Part shown: positions 11,801-21,219 of the stretch, piece by piece | How the letters are laid out: each line of letters opens with the position of its first letter | Numbering within the stretch: position 1 is the first letter of the stretch | From: Saccoglossus kowalevskii | Taxonomy: Eukaryota > Hemichordata > Enteropneusta > Harrimaniidae | Length of the DNA stretch: 30,147 nt | Direction: 5' to 3' | NCBI RefSeq assembly: GCF_000003605.2 | Contig: NW_003124902.1 | Span: 318,405 to 348,551 of the forward strand | Notes under the pieces: model-generated | The model's database searches: none | Told to the model about the DNA's origin: nothing | Seen by the model: only the letters and a program-made list of their open reading frames with translations | Position numbers and translations under genes: made by a program

Positions 11801-12735
11801 AGAACTGGGGTGTCTCTAACCCTTTACGGCCAAGTGGGTCACGTAGTGACCCAGTACGTAGAACCGCCTCAATCCCATCTACATCTAGTAATGGTATGCA
11901 AGGTAATGGTGCTATAATGTCATCTAGTTCCACTGAAACATCTCCTGACTCCACAATCGATAAACGCAAGTCAATGGCATCAAACATCTCGTCAAAATCG
12001 TCATCCAATTTAACTTCAACATCAACCAATTTGTCATCATTTACTTTTCCGCCACCACCGACAGAAGCACCCCCTGGGCTCTCATTTACTGAACAAATAC
12101 AACAGCACACTGTTGTAGTTCCTCAACCTGAAAAGAGCAACTCACAAGAAAATGTGCGACCGGAACCCCCACGTAATTTATTGTTACACTGTCACACACT
12201 TCCAGAAAGAGGTACTGTAAATGTACCAATCAGCCGAGCAAAAAAACATTCACTTAAAAAGTCAAAGAAATCTTCCAGCTCACCGCCTCAGCAGTTCTCG
12301 CCAACACATACTGGTCATTTGGCATCAAAGCAGCATCCTGTAATGCAGAAACCCCCATCACCAGAACACCGACCACGTAATCTAATCCAACTTGGAATGC
12401 CACATACAATCACTGATCACATCATAATGGGACGCAAATCATCCTTACCATCTGGTGTATCGCTTCAGGATGCCCACTTACACCAAGTATTGAACACTAA
12501 GCCACACATGTCTCCAGAACCAAAGCTGAAACGCAATGGGATTGTCACTAACCCAAACTTTAGCAGTATGCTAAAACAAAGCAGCTATTACAAGAGTGAT
12601 ACACTGACTAAACATGGCATCATTAATAATGGAAATTCAGACTCTAGTAATTCTACTTTGGACTATAAACAGAATTTAAAAAGAACTGAAATCACCAGCA
12701 CTCATAATGGATTCAAAAAGGAAACTCCACTTTAA
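8626..12735 (+). CDS. ANKRD50: ankyrin repeat domain-containing protein 50 (ANKRD50), complete
   Basis: This encodes a 1369-residue ANKRD50. The family is a cytosolic/endosomal scaffold linked to SNX27-retromer recycling of membrane proteins (family knowledge). The start is ATG at 8626 in GTCACCATGG; the next in-frame stop upstream is at 8545. Residues 1-24 (GKRFYCREW) match the family N-terminus. A P-loop, GGPGSGKT, lies at 41-48 and a Walker-B-like FILVDSIDE at 152-160, both in a STAND/NACHT-like NTPase region to about 450. Two degenerate ankyrin units (about 457-507) are followed by 17 regular repeats (508-1069). The Ser/Pro-rich tail (1070-1369) keeps [10 protein letters not shown] (1152-1161), [10 protein letters not shown] (1303-1312) and the C-terminal KKETPL. 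Length is close to the human protein (about 1430 residues, recalled). The frame is intact in one exon. CpG is dense in the first 1.2 kb and sparse after. No key residue appears missing. Confidence 0.95.
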   Translation: MAQQCMLEGKRFYCREWAFQKLFHCLESRPTSKTCGTLIMGGPGSGKTALSAEIVWSTSNHGKQRTLSRRVLGFHFCQAHDNETLSVSTFILGLVAQLSRSNLLHGYEDKIRDPSVQAVLEPSECGRNPDEAFKKGVLLPLLALSPPQRYCFILVDSIDEGYVEPSGSRSAGGGSRTIAELLANNHELFPPWLLLVCTARRQSKNVTRMFTGFRKISLDDLRKSHVVRDVQQYILCRLDREENLRQHLSRETAEMLNQLHIKSNGCFMYLEKVLDGVAENFISLRDISEIPGTLNGLYLWLCQRLFVRKQFAKIQPILNVMLAAKRPVTDLQLYAAARTRNTGLAQDEFDRRLEMMTKILVKRKDNTRIIFHHSFAEWLLDVKHCTHKYLCNTADGHAMLAMKYTCNAAELTPVAVQSFAEHLLDAHLCPPLEPYHLALWLVWAGTPLQDALLSSTPKNQDVLKLLVDAGSTVISLDENAMALQEALEKEECIRNLLDNGAVVNNKDSNGRTLLANAAYCGNLNVVKLLLSRNADIEAIDKNGQTPLNLASRQGHSEIVNCLLDHSAKVDHTDHEGWTALRSAAWAGHTDAVVSLLNAGADVDAADGDQRTALRAASWGGHDDIVISLLQHGASVNKVDKEGRTALIAAAYMGHTEIVDHLLDHGAEIDHKDSDGRSALSVASSSKGHSEVVSMLIERGSAVELQDNDGMTPLLVASYEGHHEIAELLLEGDADVEHADNNGRTSLLAAASMGHAKVVNVLLFWGAAVDPIDAEGRTVLFIAAAQGNCDVVRMLLDRGLDEMHRDNAGMTPLHMAALEGKEDACDVLLEQGARANEVDNDGRTALVLAAQEGHLEAVKVLLDFGAKIDHVSHDGRNSLRTSAIEGHKEVVHHLICRGSNVNYKDGEGRTTLYMLALENRLEMAEYLLENDAYVECTDTEGRTPLHVAAWQGHTEMVELLLKHHAKVNSTDNDQRTALQSAAWQGNDDIVKVLLEKGATVDHTCNQGATALCIAAQEGHVEVLHALLQHGADANHADQFGRTAIRVAIKGNHDGVIKLLENWGVSNPLRPSGSRSDPVRRTASIPSTSSNGMQGNGAIMSSSSTETSPDSTIDKRKSMASNISSKSSSNLTSTSTNLSSFTFPPPPTEAPPGLSFTEQIQQHTVVVPQPEKSNSQENVRPEPPRNLLLHCHTLPERGTVNVPISRAKKHSLKKSKKSSSSPPQQFSPTHTGHLASKQHPVMQKPPSPEHRPRNLIQLGMPHTITDHIIMGRKSSLPSGVSLQDAHLHQVLNTKPHMSPEPKLKRNGIVTNPNFSSMLKQSSYYKSDTLTKHGIINNGNSDSSNSTLDYKQNLKRTEITSTHNGFKKETPL
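10147..11832 (+). other. ANKRD50: ankyrin-repeat block of ANKRD50 (17 regular repeats)
   Basis: Residues 508-1069 form a continuous register of 33-residue units, each opening with an xxGRTxL-type motif and ending in a GAxVNxxD-like hairpin. The sixth unit (673-706) has one extra residue in SSSKGH, where other units read xxxGH. Units 3, 4 and 15 share a [18 protein letters not shown]-type helix, suggesting old internal duplication. At the DNA level the units are well diverged, so this is not a recent expansion. Confidence 0.9.
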
Positions 12736-13010
12736 GGTAAGATTTATTAATTATTATAATTATTGTTTACAAAAAAACAAATCAAACTTCATACTCACTA
12801 AAGAACAAACAGTGATGAGCAAACATTAGCCAGTTTTTTAAAAACTCAAAAACATTTTTTAAAAGAGTTTTTTTTTTGAAATTACAATATTTCTTTAAAT
12901 TGGTAATATAATAACAAATTATCATTAGTTTAATTCTTGAAACTCATTACATATGCATACAGAAAGTAATAATCAGTTCAATACTTTATTTTGAATTAAT
13001 TATTATTTTA

Positions 13011-13529
13011 AATAATGTACAGTCCAATTCTGTAGTAACACCCATACACTGTACATTATTGCAAATATTGTACAGTCCAATTCTGTAGTAACACTCATAC
13101 ACTGTACATTATTTCAAATATTGTACAGTCCAATTCTGTAGTAACACTCATACACTGTACATTATTTCAAATATTGTACAGTCCAATTCTGTAGTAACAC
13201 CCATACACTGTACATTATTTCAAATATTGTACAGTCCAATTCTGTAGTAACACCTCATACACTGTACATTATTTTAAATATTGTACAGTACAATTCTGTA
13301 GTAACACTCATACACTGTACATTATTTTAAATATTGTACTGTCAAATTCTGTAGTAACACTCATACACTGTACATTATTTTAAATATTGTACAGTCCAAT
13401 TCTGTAGTAACACTCATACACGGTACATTATTTTAAATATTGTACCATCAAATTCTGTAGTAACACCCATACACGGCATGTTATTTTAAATAATGTACAG
13501 TTCAATCATTAATCCTATACAGTACATTA
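13011..13529. repeat. 53-bp tandem array, each unit a hairpin
   Basis: Nine complete copies begin at 13016, 13069, 13122, 13175, 13228, 13282, 13335, 13388 and 13441, with a degenerate tenth at 13494. The period is 53 bp, with one 54-bp unit. Each unit starts TGTACAGT and has ACTGTACA about 24 bases later. In the first unit the arms extend to a perfect 13-bp inverted repeat (AATAATGTACAGT and its complement). Arm mutations accumulate in the last copies. Confidence 0.95.
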
Positions 13530-13545
13530 CAATGAACAATACTGA

Positions 13546-13701
13546 TACTGTATTTGCTCTGTTAGTTTGCCCACATAATTGCAGATGTCTTCTACGGTCA
13601 AAATAAGTAATATTTCAATGATTAATTAAACAACAAATGTGATTTTTTGTTTACATGTGCTTCTATCGAAGAAGATTTTCTAATATGCACCGGTATACTG
13701 T
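13546..13701 (+). mobile_element. dispersed inverted-repeat element, family A copy 1
   Basis: It begins near ACTGTATTTGCTCTGTTA and shares a core with copies at 24506-24653 and 26700-26855. The shared blocks are CAGATGT-CTTCT, GGTCAAAATAAGTAATATTT, CAACAAATGT-ATTTT and GTGCTTCTAT. The right end is degraded. It is about 155 bp with no coding capacity, so a MITE-like non-autonomous element is the likeliest class. Ends are approximate. Confidence 0.6.
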
Positions 13702-13934
13702 ATACTCTGCTTGGGTATCCCTTTATCTTTAGAGAGTGTATGCATCAGAATATCCTTTTTGCCATCAGTTGATTATGCCCCAGAGGTGAACAGACTAACT
13801 GGGAGATCCCATGCTTGTGGGTTATAGTTTATGATCAAAGGTAGCTAGACATTCTAGATTTAAAGGACTCTATGGAGTAGAAGACAAGTTATAAATGTAG
13901 CTAGTAGCAAGATGATCCATAGCGTTTGGAGTGC

Positions 13935-14387
13935 TACTGTAAAGGGGTTAATTAATCAATGGGTTTTAATTTCGCTAAATGCGCTAAATTAAAACCCAGT
14001 GAATATGTAAAATTTAGCATNNNNNNNNNNNNNNNNNNNNNNNNNNNNNNNNNNNNNNNNNNNNNNNNNNNNNNNNNNNNNNNNNNNNNNNNNNNNNNNN
14101 NNNNNNNNNNNNNNNNNNNNNNNNNNNNNNNNNNNNNNNNNNNNNNNNNNNNNNNNNNNNNNNNNNNNNNNNNNNNNNNNNNNNNNNNNNNNNNNNNNNN
14201 NNNNNNNNNNNNNNNNNNNNNNNNNNNNNNNNNNNNNNNNNNNNNNNNNNNNNNNNNNNNNNNNNNNNNNNNNNNNNNNNNNNNNNNNNNNNNNNNNNNN
14301 NNNNNNNNNNNNNNNNNNNNNNNNNNNNNNNNNNNNNNNNNNNNNNNNNNNNNNNNNNNCCCAGTGAAAATTAATCATTTTACAGTA
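13935..14387. mobile_element. family B inverted-repeat element interrupted by the assembly gap
   Basis: The left end reads TACTGTAAA-GGGGTTAATT. The right end reads AATTAATCATTTTACAGTA, which is its approximate reverse complement. An internal foldback has perfect 13-bp arms at 13960-13972 and 13986-13998 (TGGGTTTTAATTT and its complement) around a 13-base loop. The sequence CCCAGTGAA occurs on both sides of the gap. The ends resemble the copies at 19317-19517 and 23907-24018. Confidence 0.5.
14021..14359. other. assembly gap (339 N)
   Basis: There are 339 undetermined bases inside a repeat-like, foldback-flanked sequence. The true length may differ from the N count. Confidence 1.
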
Positions 14388-16939
14388 TTCTTATTTAATA
14401 ATTTTGCAACATAGTAAAAAATCCAATCTGTATTTCATCATGACACTTGTATGTGTATACCGGTAGCTACCTTGTAGCTAAATGTGGCCATGTTTTACCA
14501 AGAGGTAGACACACACTCAAATTTCATTGCAAAGCTATAGTTAGGGACACTCCATGTCCACAAGATGTGCCTCCTGTCATTGTCACTCTCTATATATGTG
14601 TTCTGTTTGGCAGCTCCATCTATAATAGGCAAGTGTTTCCTCCACCTTGGTGCTAGTGGGGAGGGGTGGGGTGTTGGGGTAGGATGGGGTGGTGGCTGTC
14701 CATCTGAAGGAAGGTATATGCTGAAGGGGTGGGGGTTGTCATTCACTGTAGGTCTGTCATGCTCTACTGCATGTTCAGCATGTATAACTTGGCATGATGA
14801 GAATGTATAGATAAGATCTAGGTAAACATTCTACATGCTCTATCTGGGATAATATTCATTAAAACAAATCAAGAGGAAAGTGAGATTACAGTAAACTGGA
14901 CTGCATCAGTTTGAAATTAACAATGTCCTAATAAATAACATGGAATGGATCTAAAAAATGTTACTCATCACTTAAATTGAAAAGAATAAACGAGTAGAAT
15001 ATCTAAAAATGTCCTTGTTTGACTCTCAATACAATCTCTTGATCTTGTCTATTTACTGCGACCCACTTTTATTTTAGTGTATGCTGGGAAGGTTTCTTTG
15101 ATACACTAGACAGCCTCTGGTCTGCATCAATTTTATCATTTGTTGATTTTCTGATGTGTTAATAGCCATTATTGTTGTATTTGGGATGAACCATTTGAAT
15201 GGGTAGGAGGTTCTTAGTAGAATAGGATGGGTAAAAGTTTTAAACAGTCATTTTCCAGAATTTCCATCTTGTCTTGCAAATAGAGAATTGTTGAAACAAA
15301 TTATATTTAGAAAGCAACATACTACAGTCTGTAGGAGAAGGGGGTCTCAGAAAATGGTATATGACTTGAATTTAATATAGAATTTTGTTTCCCCTGAGCA
15401 ATGGATATTTAGAATTGTTTGATTTCTGAGCATTTTTCTCAAACCACACAGTCCAAATTCTCTTCCTTCATTAAATGACACAATTTATGATCCAGACTGG
15501 GCAATCAGAGTTAACATCAAACCCAGGTCTAGACAGTTGACTGAACTGAATGGCAGCTTTGTTGAGGGTCAGTGCATGACAGAACTTGTGTTTGAGGTTC
15601 AGTGAATGCAGGTTTGTTGATACTTGAGGGTCAATGAACAAAAAAAAATATATCACTTTGAAATCTAGAGAAAATAGATTAGTCATCTTACCCATAATTC
15701 AGTGCAAATATTTTTTCATTCTGTCAAATTTCCACTAAATTTCCACATTATTTTGTACCATACGGACAGTTCAAGATATTGCTATTAGTTTTTGATCAAC
15801 ATTTTGTCAATTCTTATCAACATTTCATGAGAAGACTACACAAAATCAATTTGTAGATATTTCATAATGTTGACAACAGCACTCGATGTTTATAAGTATT
15901 TTAGGGAATTTTTTTCTCAATTTTTAGTAAAACTGAGCAAAATTTGTGGCACCAAAGGAGTAAAACTGTACATGGTCATATGTCATGTTTAAGCTTATGT
16001 TAATGAGGATGGTATAAAAATAACAATGCACAATAATAACATGAAAAACGAAAATTATTTTCAAGCTATCCATGTTGTTTATTTGGACATCCTAACATTT
16101 TATTTACCCTTTGTGAGTTTATATGGTTTATCAAGGTGAAGTTTTACCCAGTATCACATGGATTCAAATTTGAAAAAAATAAATAGTTATATAAATTATT
16201 TTTATGTCATTAAAGGCTTCCTTCATTTTCAATATTTGTCATCCCTAAAATTTTGTATTCATTTTTACGGCAAAAAAAAAATTATGTCAAAAAAAACTTT
16301 AATATATTTTGCCATAATAAATCAGTTGACGAAATATGTGTATTTTTCAAAAATGTTTTTTTTTTTTTTTCAGTGAAAATAGTTATATAAACTAATTTAT
16401 TAAAACAAATATTTATTAGTAGTGCATACATTTACATAATTGACAGATGTGTCTTATAATGATTAAAATAAAGTACATTTAGATCTAGTAAATATAACTG
16501 TTTACTTGAACCTCTATTTAAGATACATTACAAATATAACAAATATGATTGTGATGTCAACTATGCAAATATTACTACATGTATACATTACTTTAATTTC
16601 ATTTAGCCGCCCCTCCCCCCAGTAAATGATGTGTATAACCTTGAGCATTAAAATGTCTATTAACTAAAAATAAATTTCCGTTAAATTAATTATTCTGCAA
16701 TTAGTTATTGCAATTTCCAAGATTTAAACATATATAATTTGTAAAAATTATATTGATAATTTAATCAACATTGGTAATATGAAAAACTCGTTTACCGATA
16801 CTATTTGACTGAAAACATGTAAACCAAACTTGAGTGTTATAACGGTTTAATTTAAAGTTGATTTCCTTGCAGCAGTTTTTAAATGTACAAATTTATATTT
16901 TGGTTTTGACCTCTAGAATTCAGGCAGAAACTGCACTTG
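14388..16939. other. gene-free, CpG-poor sequence
   Basis: There is no supported gene. CpG is nearly absent (one in 15001-15600 by hand count). Besides the G-rich tract at 14658-14689, it contains only AT-rich unique-looking sequence with A and T homopolymers. A T-run/CAG acceptor-like site ends at 16373 with nothing coding after it. Confidence 0.5.
14658..14689 (+). other. strong G-quadruplex candidate
   Basis: Five separate GGGG runs (14658-14661, 14663-14666, 14668-14671, 14676-14679, 14686-14689) have loops of 1, 1, 4 and 6 bases. Any four could make a four-tetrad quadruplex. If the ANKRD50 3' intron is real, the motif lies on the transcribed RNA strand. Confidence 0.6.
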
Positions 16940-17230
16940 GCCTAAAAATTTGGGAGTGGTAGATCGACAAACCCCATAGTGTTTGGTAACTTAAACACAC
17001 TCATTACTCTCTCATTTCACAGTAGGAAAGTGCCCCAACATGTTAGGATACATTCTGCTGTGGCAACTTGATATGCACTTGGTGCACTGTCTGCATTCAT
17101 ACCATGTTGATGGTGTAAAACGATAAGGATTTTGGGCAAAACACTCAATCTTTATTAAACCAATTATGGTAGTTACTAGGTATGCATGGGATTCTAGTCA
17201 GTGCTACATACATACCAGGTAATTGTTTGC
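16940..17230 (+). mobile_element. possible SINE-like remnant
   Basis: The motif TTTTGGGCAAAACACTCAAT (around 17130-17149), after a GCACTTGG-type segment, resembles the GGGCAAGGCACTT block I remember from tails of several invertebrate SINEs. I see no intact Pol III A or B box, no target duplication and no second copy, so this is only a suggestion. Confidence 0.2.
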
Positions 17231-17582
17231 TTTAATAGAACTGTTACAGAGTTCACTTGCTTTCTGACTTTTCTTCGGTTATATTGGTTTGTCTTTCACG
17301 TTATAAGCCCCTATCATTTTGTGAGTTGTCTAAATTCTGTTGAAAAGTTTGTACAACTTTGTAAAAGTAAATATGTTTTTTTTTTTTAATTAATTTGTTA
17401 TTACCAGTATAATGGATTACTGGTGTACAGTAATTTAATTCAGAAAAAAAGTTTTGTTTTTTTCAGATTTCCATCGTCTTAATTTTTAGTCAATACATAT
17501 ATAGTAGATTCCGTTCCATGTCAGTTTTTAACAGTTAAATGCTATTTATTCACACGCAGGATTCCAAACTGGCAGTTGTTCA

Positions 17583-17597
17583 GTTGCCCTGGGCAAC
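17583..17597. promoter_or_regulatory. RFX X-box-like palindrome 1
   Basis: GTTGCCCTGGGCAAC is a perfect 7-bp inverted repeat around one base. It matches the RFX X-box half-sites GTTNCC and GGNAAC with a three-base spacer. Confidence 0.45.
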
Positions 17598-19316
17598 CTT
17601 TTTTGCCATGGGACAACAAAATCATGTTTTAACTGGTTGCCCATTAGGACAATTGATTTATTATTTTTTAAATTGTTTTTAGAAGTCACTACTTGTAAAT
17701 GCAAGTTTTTATAGTCCAGTGCAATATTGTCACTGCTGGAAGAAAGATCAGTTTCGCTATACTAGTAAACCAGTAAATTGTAATATTTATTTAGATTAAA
17801 ATATCAATAAAAATTATTGAGCAACTATATTTTCATGCGTACAACAAGTTTTTCAGAATAGTTGTCCCACTGGAGGTATTTTTTTTTTAATTTGAACCCA
17901 TGCATACTGCTGAATGACTCTATATTCTTCTTATTTACTGACCCATGAAGAGTTATGCAAACTGTTATAATGAACATTTTAGTTCAGTTTGTACCAGCAA
18001 AGTATGTTCCTACTTAACTACTAAAAATATATTTATAATGCAAAATACTATATGAATAGTAAAATGTTGAGGGTATGCTATAAATAAATTTATTGTAATT
18101 TTTTAATTTTCACAAATTTAGCAAGTCAGAGAAAATTTCTATATGATTCCTAAAACAGGGAGTCAGAGCAACTTTGGTTAAATGTAATCGTTACAAACAC
18201 CCTACTTTTATGTAGAATCACAAATATATGTTACTGGTGTCAACGAATTCTTGTACAAGTTTATTCAGATTGTAGCGTATCAACATGTACATGTAGTTCT
18301 GTCATAAACGGGAGACAGTCGAGTGAATAGTTTGAAATATCTAATAGATGTTGCACTGGTCGCTCATTCAGTATTAAATCCCCTAAAAAAAGGTTTCTGT
18401 ATTAAATAAAAGATAGCACTTCTCAAAAAAAAAAAAACCAAAAACACCATACACATAAAAGAATGCATGACATAAAACCTTAATATTTGCTTTGTTACAA
18501 AACCATTTGATATTGAAATGATATCTGTAGGGTACATGAAAATAATAGAAACTTTTCTGAAAAGATTTTTTTTGTTTTGTTTTTTCCACTTATGGAAAGA
18601 TACAATGTGATTAAAAACGATTTTCTAAAGCATTATTGTAATAATAAAAGAAATAGATAAATCTGATAGATGTCATTGTATTTAAATGCTTTGGTGTTTA
18701 GTGTCTTTATATTTAGACTTTTACAATGGGCAGTCCATTTATAAAGTTAAATGTACCATGACCTCTCCATGACCTTTTCACCTCCTTTTTAAACAAGACC
18801 ATGTAATTTAGCTCAGGAAGGTCCGACATTTTAAGTGTGTTTTGACATGGCAGTGACTGTGGACTATATGTACTATCAATCACTCCCAAAGACTAAATAA
18901 AACAAAATATTTTGACTTATTTTGAGACCCAGGTTTTTAAAAAAGTGAATAATCGCCTTTTTCTAATATCACTTAAAAGTCTGCCTGAATTCCAGTGTCG
19001 GCAATCTTAAAATAGCAATAAATTTCAGTGAATATATTTGTTGTTAATATTTTAGCCAAGCGGAAGTTGAAATCTACTTCTTCAAAATGTAATTAATGCA
19101 CATTGGTAATAGCATTTAAAGTTAAAATCTTCGTATTATATATTATCGTAATATTGACTAAAATGTTGAGTGAATACCGTAACTTGTTTTTTGGTGTCAA
19201 ACCTCATTTTCGTCATACATGCGTTTTCCCTATCAAACGTAACTTTCAAGTATTAATGAAATGTACGTATGAGTAGGCCTATATTGTGCATTTTCAAAAA
19301 GGTCTATGTTTCCTGG
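17598..19316. other. gene-free, CpG-poor sequence
   Basis: AT-rich sequence with no supported gene or long repeat. GGTTGCCCATTAGGACAATT near 17634 and GTTGTCCCACTGGAGG near 17863 may be decayed relatives of one repeat, but I cannot define its ends. Confidence 0.45.
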
Positions 19317-19517
19317 TACTGTACCATACTTTTCATTTGGAATTTATTTTTGCTGATGGAATGATTTAAGTAAATATAAAGTCCTGCGAATATACCTTTT
19401 TTCCCTATATTTTACATTCAACTCATCAAAAATCAGTAAAAATAAACTCCATACAAAACACCCAAAGTGTTTTTTCAGCGAAAGTTAATTTCAGCTAAAA
19501 TAAAGTATTTTACAGTA
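19317..19517. mobile_element. family B inverted-repeat element (about 201 bp), complete
   Basis: It starts TACTGTACCATACTTTTCAT and ends TAAAGTATTTTACAGTA. The terminal TACTGTA/TACAGTA bases are inverted repeats. The end is complementary to the start of the copy at 23907 (TACTGTAAAATACTTTATTT). Both copies share GCGAATATACC, a T-run and TATATTTTACATTC in the same order. It has no coding capacity and is MITE-like. Confidence 0.65.
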
Positions 19518-19969
19518 TTTTCTAATAAAGTCCCTCGTTATTAGCTATTCCCTTCTGTAGGCAACGTTATCTAATCTTATGGACCTATACTGTACCCAAG
19601 TGAATTATTGATACTGTTCACCAGATTTATTTATTTTTGATGCGGGTACATGACGACTTGTCTTAAATGTGATTCTCTAATGTGTTACATATGATGCTAT
19701 ATAGTCTATCTACGGTATATTAACCTCTCCCCAGTATGCTCTACAATGTACATTTCTAAATACTGCTATAAACTGTCTATAAGGTCACATAAACTGAACG
19801 CATAGAATTCTATATGAAATGTGAAGTAACTCAAGGGCCACAAACCAAATTTAAAGTTATGGTGTTTGCAAATTGAATGATTATTCCACTGGGGTATTTT
19901 TTTATCTGGACAACCACAAATCCCATCATGCAATGCGAATTCCAATTCTGTTTTCAGTGATTTATCATT

Positions 19970-20580
19970 GAATTGGCCTCCGTGGCAACAGGAATAAAAA
20001 AGCTGTCGTATAAATTCAAACAGATGTGCCTATCGGCCATAAAGGGGCAAACAAATCAAGAGTCAGGTGTGCGTTGCAAACCAAATTTAATTACAAATTT
20101 AGGTTTCATAATGAGATCATCATCGGTTTATCGATCTGATACCCGTCACGTGATTCATTGGCCTCATGGTACCAAAAAATCAATAGCAGATCCATGGAAA
20201 TGTTCAGATAGTCACGTTCGGCTGTTTGCACGCGAGTATCTACATGTACGCACTCCATATAATAAACAAAACAAGAAATACACAAAAAGTTACAGCTACT
20301 GTCCCTTTAAAAATTGATGATCATACATGGAATGTGTGTATACATTGCTATTGGTGGCACAACTGCTGTCCTGTTTGCTGTTTTGATTTTCTCAGAGACT
20401 CATTAGGGTTTGCGCTAGTATCTCGGCAAGACGAGTCCCACGTACAAAATTTTAAGAAATAGAAATTTGACCCTGATAACTTAATTAGAGATTGGACCCC
20501 AGCTTGCTTGAAAACTGGGTTCCTCTTCAATAATTAGAGTCCGGGAAGCAAAATATGGGGTTAACGCAATCTCTGACTCA
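19970..20580. other. CpG-retaining patch inside CpG-poor DNA
   Basis: This segment keeps many more CpGs than its surroundings, for example about nine in 20110-20290, including TATCGATC, GTCACGTGA and CGCGAG. It has AAAGGGGC near 20040 and CTGTCCCTTTAAA near 20297, and an imperfect hairpin around 20495-20525 (GGACCCCAG and CTGGGTTCC). It may be a recent insertion not yet decayed by methylation, or an unmethylated regulatory element. The 114-codon open frame across it starts at TTG and has no recognisable domain. Confidence 0.4.
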
Positions 20581-20950
20581 TTCATATACAGTATTCATTT
20601 AATAATAATAATAAATATCAACTTGTATTACTGGTATCTCTTATTGAATAATTGTGATACAATATTTTATAATAAAGATATTATCATCGCTCCATTTAAA
20701 AGTATATATTAGATGCCACTATCATGTAGTTTGTCAAAGTTCAAATTAGGATATAAAAAAAAATGCTTTCAGAAATTCCTCTGTGTGATAAAAATTAAAG
20801 TTAAAATATCAGTTTAAGTAGTTTTGATTGCAGGATTCTTTGGAGGATGTCTAAGCAAGTCATACTGTGTCCGATTTGACTCATACAGATTAGTAACACC
20901 CTGATATATGTATAGCAGGATGCAAAAGGTCAAAGTTCAGATATAGAGGT

Positions 20951-21009
20951 TACGGGGATGTGTCTATAAATGTGTGACTACGGGGATGTGTCTATAAATG
21001 TGTGACTAC
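20951..21009. repeat. 28-bp tandem duplication (2 copies)
   Basis: TACGGGGATGTGTCTATAAA plus TGTGTGAC occurs twice, head to tail and identical, at 20951-20978 and 20979-21006, with a partial third start (TAC). Confidence 0.9.
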
Positions 21010-21219
21010 TGCGATAGTTTAATCAATGTCACTTCACCATAAAATCGTTTCCAGTGACAAACCGAATAGACCTGAATATTTGAAGCTATCTTGTAAATAC
21101 ATAGTCAACAGAAAATGTGATGCAACCTGAATTGAAAAGATAAAAAAAATAACATATTTGACGTTTATTCATGGTTCTGAAACAATGTAAAAACGAAAGA
21201 TTTGCTCAGATAATGAGAT

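Noticed and set aside
9180-12110. Minus-strand and other-frame ORFs of 60-125 codons across the ANKRD50 coding region
   Set aside because: They are shadows of the repetitive ankyrin codons, and none shows a domain or an independent start signal.
8626-12735. Bacterial (for example endosymbiont) origin of the ankyrin protein
   Set aside because: End-to-end family features of animal ANKRD50, a Kozak start and a downstream splice donor all point to a native animal gene.
13011-13529. CRISPR-like regularity of the 53-bp array (and of the 57/43-bp array)
   Set aside because: There are no unique spacers between constant repeats, the whole unit is conserved, the context is an animal genome, and no cas genes are present.
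13959-14414. ORFs running through the N gap on both strands
   Set aside because: They exist only because N is read as open, and the flanks are inverted-repeat element sequence.
16354-16373. T-run acceptor as the start of a second gene's exon
   Set aside because: No coding frame or conserved peptide follows. It is kept only as an alternative acceptor for the ANKRD50 3' intron.
19973-20317. 114-codon ORF in the CpG-retaining patch
   Set aside because: It starts at TTG, has no domain or plausible promoter, and a chance frame in GC-richer DNA is likely.
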